A DNA stretch of 64,000 nucleotides from the NCBI GenBank assembly GCA_031763025.1, contig JASSKH010000023.1:2108001-2172000 (forward strand). Reading direction: 5' to 3'. This DNA comes from Macrocystis pyrifera. Its lineage: Eukaryota > Sar > Phaeophyceae > Laminariales > Laminariaceae. This document shows positions 13,201 to 25,100 of this stretch, in pieces. Under the pieces are notes generated by a model. The model worked only from the letters and a program-made list of their open reading frames with translations. It searched no databases and was not told the origin of the DNA. A program made the position numbers and the translations under genes. The stretch's first letter is position 1. Each line of letters begins with the position of its first letter.

Positions 13201-16200
13201 GGATGCACGCCGCTCGCCCCTCGGAACGGTCGCCCTTGATTCCCACGCTGTTTGCTACCAGAGTAGAGGACGGGTCCGCTGCATTTGAGGGTCGAATTTC
13301 ATGGATGTTTTTGCGGTCAATATAACGTTTGGCTGATGCTTCCATGTATGAAGGTCGTTGTATTGGGTAAGACTTGACATACCGTCCGTTTACGCCGTTT
13401 CAACTTTGGCAGGTACGACTTCCTTGTGTTTTGGAAAGACATATCCAAGAGTGAATCATGGCATCCACGAACCCCTAAGCTATCGGGATCCGGATTTTCG
13501 TGCAATTTTCCGGGGTTCGGCGGCAGGCCTCCCTTGGTGATCGAATCTGACAGGTACGGTATGTCCCTCTCACGGTGCCAAAAACAGATACAGTACTGCG
13601 GGCGACAACACCTGTTATGGCAATAGTGTCATGTCAGCAGTGTGATGACAACAATGTCATGGCTACATTGTCATGGCAGCACTGTCAAGGCGGAAGTGAT
13701 CGATTGCCTTCTTCGCGAATTGCCATGAAGTGGTTTATCGATTGACCTCAGTGACGGTGTGACAATCCTGTCATTTTTGTTTGTGCGTGTGGCAACATTC
13801 GCTCCCTTGTGTTTTTCTCGTTCAACTTCCCCCCCCCCCCTCATTACAATTTGCTGGAGTAGAAGACGTGGGGTTCTGGTGCAAAATCGGGCAGTTACTG
13901 AGTCGAATACCTTTTAAAATGATGGCAAGGGCGCACCACATGCAATAAAAATGTGTCGTGTTATTTCCAGTACGTCGTATTCCCATGATGTTTACGGCAT
14001 TTTTCTACCAAACGCAGCTTGGTGGTTCTTGCCATTTAGTCTTTGTACTTACCCTCAAAGTGCAAAATGTTGCTCGTTGTGATATTTCTTCTCGCCTTGT
14101 GCTCACCCTGTGTTCCTGTTCGGCCGCTGGCAGAGCGTGGATCGAATGGAAAACAGACGCGACGAACGAAGACTGGGGTTGGAAGTTCACCGCAGTGGCA
14201 GAGGTCAAAAAGGTCGGTTTAGTTGTGCCTGGCTGCTCAATTGTAACTTACACTCCGACCGGTAACATTCCGTCGTCGCAATCATTCGTACATAGGTTGG
14301 TATCAATGAGGCCTCTTTGCTGCGATGAGCCTGAGACCCTCACCCAGGGCTACTACCCCCGCGTTTATTCGCCGGCAATCAACGCGACCGCTCGTCGCAG
14401 AGAGTAGGTACCCTGGTAAAAATTAAACTCAACGCCTTTTCGTTCTAAGTTTGCCGTGGTACATCATGCAAAATGAAACACTGTAGAGTGGGCATCCCCT
14501 TTTGATGACGCTACGCTGTCGACATCGCTTGAGCGCAATTAGACCCAACGCCGGACAGACTTTTTCTCACCCAGGCCTTTCGTTTGTATGGTGGAATTGA
14601 TGATCCGTTCACGGCCAACTGTGGCCACGCAAATTATGGGTAACGACCACTACTTCTCCTACTCCGATCACCACCACCAAGTATTCCAACGCAGGAACCC
14701 CCGGTGGGTTGCGTGCCGTGAACCCGTGCTGCGATAAATATACTGCACCGTATTTTGCCGAAAATAGTTCTGAGTGACGGGGCTCCTCAAGGGCTCCTTG
14801 AGGGGACTGAGGGACTACCCAACGGCACTGGGAATACCTTGCATTTTATTGTATATCCTTCGAATTGTCATATTATTATTCTCTGCGACGTCGGGGGGGG
14901 GGATCCACTGGCGTGGTACGAGAGCCGCGACACCGGCCGCTGACTCTCGGTACCTATCGTACTGCCAGTAACCGGGAGTCCCCCCCCCCCCCCCAGCCGA
15001 CTGGCCGGGGCTCTAACAAACGCAGCCTCGGACGACTGAGACCCCCAATGGTAGTAAACCATTGACATACCCCACACTCCTAGTGAGAGCCCCGAATCGC
15101 AACCAGTTAATTATAAACAATAATAAAAGTAAAATACGGTGTGGCCAGCACCTGTGGCCGCTCCGTTCCACCCACCTTCGAAAGAAGAAAGGGGGGCGGG
15201 TGGGCGGGAGAAACCACAACAGTAGGCCTAGCGTCTAGGCCTATCAATCGACAGCGAGCAGTGCCGTGCTCTACTCATGCACCTATCACGAGAAGCTAGG
15301 AGGGGGCACGGGACGAGTATGGTTGTTCTTCTCTTCTCTCTGCCTCTAAACAAATTAAGCCTTTTAGTTTCCGTCGGTAGAGCCCAGGACTAAATAATTA
15401 ATTCCGTCGGTTGCGAACCAAACAGGCATCTCGCGTAAACTTTGAGATACTACGCTTTGTTGTATATCCTTTGAATTGTCATATTATTATTCTCTGCGAC
15501 GTCGGGGGGGGGGGTCCATTGGCGTGGTACGAGAGCCGCGACACCGGCCGCTGACTCTCGTTGCCTATCGTACTGCCAGTACCCGGGAGTTCCCCCCCCC
15601 AGCCGACTGGCCGCGGCTCTAACAAACGCAGTCTCGGACGACCGAGACCCCAAATGGTAGTAAACCATTGACATACCCCAATTCCGAGGTCGCGTCGATA
15701 CTACGGTGTTCGGCCCCGAACAGTACCCTGGCCTGTGTGCCTCTGTCCTGTCTTTCCCGTCTCTGCTAGCTTACGAGATACAATGCCGCGTCCTCTGGGT
15801 TATTGCGGATGTACGTCTTGGACAACTCTGAAGACTTCCATCTACCTTCTCTCTGGATCGCCCTCTGCGGCACTTCACCTCGACCGCCAGCGTGGTGGTT
15901 GCGTCGGTACGCAATGATTGGAGGCCGACTCCGCTGGAGCCGTCTCCTGCTTCCGCAACCTCTTCGCGAAGTGCCCCGAGGGCCTGCGTGTACCCCCCCA
16001 TTCTGACCTCCTTAACGTACCGATACGACGACAGGGGGGTGCTTTCTGGCAACGTCGCATGTCCCGACAACAACTCCACCATGAGAGCGACGGCACCGCC
16101 GCCTGCTCCTACCCCGGAACGCGCCCCGAAGGCGTCGTCGCGTGTGCACACGATTACCGATCCTTGCTGAGCCTGGTCGCCTCTTTGGCCTCGAAACAGG

Positions 16201-19200
16201 ACCTCGATGCTGGTGGTCTGATGCCACTGCAACGAGGTCAACCGCCGCTCCCCCGCGAATAACGATACGTCACCTCTCGTCAAGCAATTCACGGAGTGTA
16301 CAACTCCGGAAGAAGACGTACCCCAAAATGCTCAGGTGTTGTGCCAGTGGACGGTTGATGCCTGCCCCGCCGCGCGGTGTGAAGGCCAGAAAGTCGAGCT
16401 TGTCCAACGCTCCAACATGCCATGGACGCCGGCCGAAATGTTGACCGTGGCTCCCACGTACCCCTGCACGGCCGCCCTCTGCATCGACGCCAGGCGGCCG
16501 CCGCAGATGATCTGCCATAGCCGAGTCGTGGGGCTGGCCCACGATACCACTGCGCGGGTGGTCGTGATCTTGATGGCCTGTCGGCCCAAGGCGGTAAACG
16601 GGTTGCCGGCGCTGCCGTTCCCGTAAATGTCCGAGCCGGACTCGGGCCCACCCGGCCCGTCGCGGGCCGCGTGGCCGAGTGCAACCGATGGCACGCCGTT
16701 GGCTCCTGCCCCGCCCGGGACGTAGCCGAGCCGGCGGCGTGCCTGCCCGCCTGTCCGGGAGAAGGCGCCGGCGCCACCGGCATCGCCCACATAACTCCCG
16801 TAGCCGAGCCCCTCCCCCCTGGCCCACTGCGAGCCCGCCCGCCTGACCGAGTTTGGGCGCGAGCGGGTCCGGTACCACCCAAAACACTACCGTAGCCCGC
16901 CCTCCCGGAATCACGGCGAGCGGACCTGCCTGTCCGGGAGGGGCGCGGGCGGCTCCGGCGCCGCCCGGAGTACCGCCGTGGCAGAACGCCCGCCCCGGAC
17001 CTACAGTGAGCATGCCCTGCCCGGGGTTGGGGGGCCCACGCATACCCGCGCGGGCGCCCGTGGCCCCATCGACGGGTTGGCCACCGATGCTGGGAGTCGG
17101 CAGGAGGACCCCAGCGACGGGGCTCCCGGACGGCTGTCCGGCCGGCGGTCCGAGTAGGGCGGTGCTGGGGGAATGGTCCAGCAGGGAGGACCCGGCAGCA
17201 GAGCTGCCGGGATGCGTTCCAAACCTGCTGGCGCCGCCCCCCCCCAGAGGGCGGGACGGCGGGAGGCTTCCATGATGTCGTTCATCGATCTCTGGAGGGC
17301 CGCCTGGATCTGGGCGTCTTTGTTCGCCATCTTCTACTTGAAGGTTGCAAAGTCGGCCAGCGACGCGAAAGCCTCCTCGTCACCGTCGCTACCCGTCATT
17401 GTCCTGAGTCCGCCCTCCGCCGTCTTTCTCGCCGGGCTTCTGCGAAATTTGGACGCGGCGAGACAGCGCGGACGCGAAACAGAACACAGTGACGGCAACA
17501 ACGGACGACGCCGACGCGGAACAGAACACAACGACGTCAACAACGGACGCCACGAGACGGCGCGGAAGCGGAACGGGGCAACGCGACGGGAGCGATATTA
17601 GATAGAGCGGCGATGAGCACTATCCATGCACCGGCCTGGACGAGGGTGGGGCTTGGTTGTCCCCGTGCTGGTGTGCGCCGGCACACCATTAGTACGCGCC
17701 GGCGTTGTTTATAGCCGCGGTTGTTATGCACCGGCATCTTCCTATCAACGTCATCCTCTATCTGGTGCTTCGCACCGTGTATCTTGTACTCCGGCCGAGA
17801 GCTTCCCCTGGGGTGACACGCGCCTGTGTCTGTGGTACGAATGTATCGCTAGTGGGAGGGGGGGGTGACGCATGCGCCGGCATGCATTCCGCTCAATCTC
17901 GACTGCAAGCCGGTGCGCCGGCCACGAGACGTGGACCGGCGCATACTCCACTATCGACCGGCTTAAAGTGCACCGGCACGGCATCGTTGTTGTGCGTCAC
18001 GACGCGTATGTTAAGTATCGTTAGTGAGGGGCAGGGCCAAGCGTCGACGCATCGGCGCCGGACCCAAGCCGTGCACCGGCAGATAGTCCCTCACCATCGA
18101 CCGCCTTCTACAGTAGTGCGCCAGCACAGCAGTGTTGTTACATACATCGTTCGTTGTGTACCGCGACGTTTAAGATGTGTATTGTTAGTGAGGGACGGGC
18201 CAAGGGCCGACGCGTTGGCGCCGGCCACGAGGCTTGCGCCGGCACATAGTCCCTCACCATCGACCGCCTTTTGGTGCGCTGGCACAGCGTCGTTGGAACA
18301 TACAGCATTGCATTGTGTCTCGCAACGTGTATGATATGTATCGTTGGTGAGGGACGGGCCTCAGGCCAACGCTTTGGCGCCGGCCACGAGACCTGCACCG
18401 GCATATATTCTCTCACCATCTACCGCCTTTTAGTGCACCGGCATAGCGTTGTTGGTACGTCCAGCATTACATTGTGTCTCACGACGTGTATGATATACAT
18501 CCCTACTTCTATATATGTATTGCGACGCGTATGATAAGTATCGCTAGTGAGGGGCAGGGCCAAGGGTCGACGCATCGGCGCCGGCCCCAAGTCGTGCATC
18601 GGCACATACAGTAGCCCCTCACCATCGACCGCCTTCTAGTGCGCCGGCACAACGGTGTCGTTACATACATCGCTCATTGTGTACCGCGACGTTTATTATA
18701 TGTATCGTTAGTGAGGGACAGGCCAAGGACCGGCGCGTTGGTGCCGGCCGCGAGGCCTGCGCCGACACATAGTCCCTCGCCATCGACGGCCTTTTAGTGC
18801 ACCGGCACAGCGTCTTTGGAACAATATAGCATTACACCGTGTCTCGCAATGTGTATATGTATCGTTAGTGTGAGACGGGCCTCAGGCCGACGCTTTGGCG
18901 CAGGCCACGAGACCTGCAACGGCATATATTCCCTCACCGTCGACCGTCTTTTAGTGCACCGGCACAGCGTTGTTGGTCCGTACAGCAGTACATTGTGTCT
19001 CACAACGTGTATGATATTTATCGCTATATATTTATCGCGACGCATATGATAAGTATCGTTAGTGAGGGGCAGGGCCAAGGGTCGACGCATCGGCGCCGGC
19101 CCCAAGCCGTGCACCGGCACATAGTCCCTCACCATCGACCGCCTTCTATTAATAGTGCTTCGGCACAGCGGTGTTGTTGCGTACATCGTTCGTTGTATAC

Positions 19201-22107
19201 CGCGACATTTCTTTTATGTATCGTTAGTGAGGGACGGTCAAGGGCCGACGCGTTGGCGCCGGCCACGAGGCCTGCGCCGGCACATAGTCCCTCACCATCG
19301 ACCACCTTTTATTAATATATGCACCAGCATAGCGTCGTTGGAACATACAGCATTACATTGTGTATCGAAACGTACATGATATGCATCGTTAGTGAGGGAC
19401 GGGCCTCAGGCCAACGCTTTGGCGCCGGCCACGAGACCTGCACGGCATATATTCCCTCACCATCTACCGCCTTTTAGTGCACCGGCACAGCGTTGTTGGT
19501 ACGTCCAGCATACATTGTGTCTCACGACGTGTGTGATATATATCGCTATTCATAGTGAGGGACGGACCGAGGGCCAACGCGTTGGCACCGGCTACGAGAC
19601 CTGCACCAGCAAGTCCCTCACCGTCGACCGCCTTTTAGTGCACCGGACAGCAGTACGTTGTGTCTCGCGACGTGTACGTATGATCTGTATCGTTGGTGAC
19701 GGACAGGGCCAAGGGCCGACGGCACTGGCAAAGTGGCGTTGTTAATATATAAATACAACTATAATTACGATTTTTGGGGTCGTTGTCACTTGCTAGCTCT
19801 TGGCAGACAGACCGACTGATAGACAGCTCTTCGCAAACAGCCCTTCTTCTTTGAAACAGCCGAACAGCCAAACAACCTTTCTTCCTTCTTTGAAACAGCC
19901 GAACAGCCAAACAACCTTTCTTCTTCCTTCTTCCGCAAACTGCCAACCAATAGACAGCTCTTCGCACGGCGCCTAAAAGAGGCGTCTCGCCTTCGACGAA
20001 CGGCATAGATAGGTGCAGCTGTTGGCGGCCAAGCTGCTGCTGTCGGTGGCGAACCTGCTGGTGCTGCAACCCCCGCCTCTCCCTTCTCCACGCCCCCTAA
20101 GCTCACCTCCACGTCGTCGAGAGGCGCGTGGTCCTCGCCCTCTGGCAAGAGAGCGGCAACGACAAAGACCGACCTGGTGCCGGCTGTTGTTTGCGCCCAG
20201 TGCACGGACCAGTACTTGGTCAAGAACTCCGCGCCTGGTGGCAAAAACGTGGCCTTCGCCACCTGCAAGGATCTCACGTGCGCTGGTGGCGGGATCATCC
20301 TGACAGGGCAACCGACTGCGAGTGTTGTGCTCGCCCGATCAAGGAAGGGACTGTCTCGTACTCCCTCGAGACTGCTGACAGTGGTGAGTGTCTTGTGTCT
20401 ATTGTGCATGCTGTATGTTGCCAGTACGTTTTTTTGGGGGTTTCAATTGCCTTTTTGCATACAAACCTACGTCAAAGCGTTTATTTATTTTTTTACTCAT
20501 CCATGCTCGTTCTTTCCCCTTCGTGCGTTGCGTCGGCTCCTCTGACGCACAGTGCACGCGAACGCGCACATGCACAACTGTTTGCGGGACGTGAACGAAG
20601 GAACGGAGGATTCAGCTGTCGCCGTCACCGCTGCACCGAACGACGTGAGTGCTGCTGCTACTGCTGTGGTGCATTTTCGGTGCATGCACACGATTTCTGT
20701 GTGTACATGTTTTGGTGACCCCACGTACTCATTTTGCTCGTTTTCGGCTGCCGCTGCTGCTGCTGCTGCTGTCAGCGCCACGCCATGAGTGCTGCTGCTG
20801 CTGTGCACCTGCTTCTCCTGTGCACTCGCTGCTGCTGTAGTGCTGCTGCGTTGTTGCCGTGCTGTGCACCTGCTGCTCCTGTGCACTTGCTGCTGCTATA
20901 TGTAGTGCTGCAGCGTTGTTGCCGTGCATCATGCTGGAAGCGTACATATATTCGGATCGTCGTTTCCGTAGGTTTTGCGATGGCGGCATACCAGGGTACA
21001 TGCTTTTTTTCTTCCATATTTTCATGTCGTTGCTATGCTGCTGCTGCTGCCAACGCTGCTGCCAACGCTGCGGCGATTCGTTGCAGCTTCTGCTGCTGCT
21101 AATGCTGCCGCAATATCCACTGAATGTTTGTATGTACTCGGATTACTGTTTTTCTTGGTCGTTTTTGTACCCAAATGGTTCCTTTTGATACGTGAAAAAA
21201 TATTTTTGTCGTTTTGCTCCTGCATTTTGCGTACGTACTGCAATTTCTCGTTTTTGGCTTGGTTATTTTCATATATATCGTTGCTATGCTGCTGCTGTGG
21301 TGCTGCTGCGTTGTTGCCGTACATCATGCTGCACTTGTGTGTGTACATATTTCGGTATCGTCAATGAAATTCCGTAGGTTTTGCGATTGCGGCATTCCAG
21401 GGTACATACTTTTTTTCTTCCTTATTTTCATATCGTTGCTATGCTGCTGCCAACGCGGATTATTGTTTTTATTGGCCATTTTTGTACCCAAATGTTTTTT
21501 TTATACGTAAAAAAAATATTTTGATCGTTTTGCTCCTGCATTTTGCGTACGTACTACTTTTTCTCGTATTTCGTATTGTTGCCATGCTGCTGCGTTGTTG
21601 CCGTACAGCATGCGGAGGTGGGTCTATAGTGAGGTACCAAAAATACTTTTTCGGACGGCCTCGTGGTACATACTTTTTTTCTCCCTTCTTTTCATATCGT
21701 TGCTATGCTGCTGCTGCTGCTCTGCTTTTAGTGCTGCCGCAATATTCACTGAATGTTTGTATGTACTCGGATAATTGTGTTTCCTGGTCGTTTTGTGGCG
21801 CTGCTGCGTTGTTGCCGTACATCATGCTGGACATGATTTGTGTGTCTATTACACTTAAACTTGTGCGTGTGTACATATTTCTGTATCGTCAATGATTTTT
21901 TTTTGTGGGTGCTGCTGCGTTGTTGCCGTACATCATGCTGGACGTGATTTGTGTGTGTACTGTACTACACTTGTGTGTGTACATATTTCTGTATCGTCAA
22001 TGAAATTACGTACTTGCTGCTTTTTCTGCTGCTGCTGCTGCTGCCGTCGTATAGCAAGCGATTACGTACTGCTGTTGTGCCGCTGTAGAGTAGTACAAAT
22101 AATGAAC

Positions 22108-22138
<31 letters not shown>

Positions 22139-25100
22139 TTTCCCCTCCCCCGCCATTCCCTGCACGCCACTCCCGCCCCGCGCACCCTATATGTTTACTT
22201 CGACCAGGTCCGTGGCAAGTGCTACAACTGCCGCCTGACGGACTCCACCATCAAAGACGAAGACATCATCATCAAGCGCCAAAAGACTCCCTCCCATTTC
22301 GCCTGCTCCAGAGCTTCGCGGAATTCCGAAGCAGTACGCCAAGCAGATTGTCGCCATCCAGGACGAACGAAAGGAAACAAATTGTTTCCCACATTTCCCA
22401 AAATCACGATTATTTCTTCCTACACATATCCAACGGGTTCAACAGCGAACAGATCCACATTCTGGGCCTCCCGCCTCGTTACTACAGCATCCTGGAAGAC
22501 TATTTACATATCATGTCTCATCCAAACTCCTATGCCGGCTACATCGAAATCGCGGCCGCCCAGCAACTATACAACATTTCCATAACCGTTGTCGTTGCCG
22601 GCACTGCTGCTTTCTCTCCTGTCCCAAACCTTCCTTTAAACAACAGCCTGTATGTTGTACATCATCCACATGCCAAGCACTACTCCACTCTCTCCCCACA
22701 CTGATGAAATATGTTATTCTTATTATTAGACGAATGTCATTCTTACTCTTGCGTCACCCGATCTTACGTTTCACATTACATTCGTAAATAAACGCGATTA
22801 TTACATCCTTCACCGTTTCTTACACAAAAAACATTTAGTTTGGTTGGCTTTGGGCTATGTCGCCAATTAATTGCAGTTATATGTACACGAAACGACGGAG
22901 TACCCACTCCGAAGGAAAGCCTTGTATCAGAATAAATATACGAAGTACTAGTATATTTTCTAAAAACGTCGGCTGTGAGATCGAGGATACCAGGTATACA
23001 TCAAGTATATGCCGGTACGTGCGAGTATGTATCCCCATTCCTGGGTGCGGCATGTCTGCGAGGGAAAAACAAAAAAAACTGGTAGGTGCTCGTACAGCAC
23101 ATACGCCCTCCGTTCAGGTGTCGATCAGTATTCCCTATTAATGCCAAATGCTCTGTGCGGGTATGTATCTCCATTCCTGGGCACGGCCTTCAGCGGATAT
23201 ATCTGGTACAGAATTTGTGCCCTCTGCTCCGGTGGTACGCTCGTCTCGATCAAATGTCTCTACTGATGTACGAGTCCTGTCTATGCTGTTGCGAATATCA
23301 TCAGTTGTTCCCACCGGGAAAGCGTGCGTCGCCGCTGCTCGCCCTCCTCCCTTTGCATGCTGCAGCCCGCCAACCGCCGCTGTTGCTGTTGCTGCTGTCG
23401 TGAAAAGGAACCGCAACAGAGAAACCACAACAGTAGGTCTAGTCTCTAGGCCTATCAATCGGCAGCGAGCAGTGCCGTGCTCTACTCGTGCACCTATCAC
23501 GAGAAGCTAGGAGGGGGCATGGGACGAGTACGGTGATTCTTCTCTGCTCTCTGCCTCTGAACAAATTAAGCCATTTAGTTTCCGTCGGTAGAGCCCATGA
23601 CTACAAATAATTAATTACGTCGGTTGTGAACCAAACAGGCATCTCACGTGAACTTAAGATATACTATTAATACGCGTTCCACTATGTTTTTCGGTGAATT
23701 CAAGTACCACCTTAGCCATGGGAGTGTTCTCACCTTCGTATATTCATGCCAGTTATGATGCTTGTCAGCTTGGGTGAGGCATAGCAGATAAAGAGCTCAA
23801 GTGAGGAGCCTCTTATAAATTACCGGGTAATTACTTGTTAGGAGCTAAACCTACCGCAGCACGCGTCCGTGATCGTCGAGTCGAAGCGCCTTGCGTTTGG
23901 GCGTCCCAGCGTGTGTATCCCCAGAACACCACCGGACTTTTTTACCGACGCAAAACGAACCATATCTGAAACTCTGAACGGTCACAGGTGGTGAGTGGAA
24001 GGGACGTGGGCGGTTACTGGCTGCTGGGGCTGGACCGACAACTTGCAGGAGTCGGAGCGGCTCTAGCGGGCTGTCTAGTCATCTCGAAGCCATGGGGAGG
24101 CCAAGCCGAAGATGACAACGCGCCATGGTGGGTTGAATGGTTGAACATACCCTGCTGCACTTGATGACATGCATACGGTTGTTAACACAGTTAGAGAAGC
24201 TCCTACAGTACACGATACTACAGTGCGATAACCTTTCAGAACTGCACCGTAAACAAACAAAAATATTATTCTAATTTCGAGTAAATTGTCCGCAAAACTG
24301 ACCTAATGGGGTCAAGAAACTCTCATGTCGGAACCAAGCACAAATTATTTGTGACGCAGTATGTGTCGTACCCTAATTTCGGTCTCTAGATATGAAATCC
24401 CTATGTTTCATGCAGTATTCGAGCCTAAAAAATTAACTCACAATTTCTTCAAGTGCTGTCGCTCACTGTATACGCTTAAAAAAAATGGTGTCTCTCCCCG
24501 GAGCTGCCTCTGATGCTACCCTACAAAATAGTCGTCATTCACACGCTGGTCGTTGCGCACGGCGCTCGCGCGGCGCTCTGCTTCTATTGAGATGCACGAG
24601 TATGGGGTTTCACGATGAAGACTTGCTATTATTAAAACGACAAGGGTCGCCCGCCGCCGCGGGAGCTGTTCTACGACCTGTGGTTTTAATGACTTCGACA
24701 AAATTGAAATGTGCTCGAATTCAACCGTAACCCCAACCGTCTGGGAAAATTCTCGGAATGAAGATGGTTGATGTAACAAGGAGTTAAGTGTGGGCCGACA
24801 ACTATTTTTTTTTCAAGCTGTTAATGGGCCAAGTCTTAAACGCTGCTGCCCCCCGCTATCGCCGCCGCCGCCGTCCTTCCTGTCTCCTCCCGTTAGGATG
24901 GAAGACGATATTTTGGCTGGTGCGAAGGATGTCTCCCACGAAGCCACTGTCGCCGTAGCAGTAGCACCTTCACCGGTCATGGGTCCCGCACCTTTCACTT
25001 CAGCTGCAGTGTCGAATCCAACACCGCCTGGAGCCCCGGGGGTTGAATGCCCTCCCTCTGCAATGCCCGGAGATTCCGAAAGACAGCATGGGAAGGCCGG

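Larger units (their letters stand above)
20030..22704 (+). pseudogene. Decayed zinc-finger plus OTU-type protease gene, transposon-derived
   Basis: Coding-like blocks lie on one strand inside the 9.8 kb intron. Block 1 (about 20030-20380) reads PAVVCAQCTDQYLVKNSAPG and FATCKDLTCAGGG, then shifts frame to DCECCARPIKEGTVSYSLET before GTGAGT. Block 2 (20552-20646) gives AHMHNCLRDVNEG. Block 3 (about 22210-22320) gives RGKCYNCRLTDSTIKDEDII with a following H-F-A-C. Block 4 (about 22365-22704) gives QNHDYFFLHISNGF, HIMSHPNSYAGYIEIAAAQQ and a final H-Y-S-T-L before the stop. Block 4 matches the C-terminal half of OTU cysteine proteases (Y-x-x-M, G-x-x-x-E-(I/L)-x-A-x-x-x-L, and the catalytic His in H-Y). 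The D-G-N-C-L-F motif with the catalytic Cys is not seen. Frame changes suggest a pseudogene. OTU proteases occur in several eukaryotic transposons. Confidence 0.5.

Noticed and set aside
18271-19379. Chains of open frames in the satellite array
   Set aside because: The same 'protein' repeats with the monomer and is broken by the 35-45 base extra segment of type C monomers.
20497-21348. Minus-strand Ser/Ala/Gln-rich frames over the CTG region
   Set aside because: Produced by the CTG-rich tandem array; they shift with each repeat unit and contain no conserved motif.
15209-23665. Classic LTR retrotransposon
   Set aside because: The 240 bp direct repeats lack TG...CA ends, and no primer-binding site, reverse transcriptase or integrase was seen between them.
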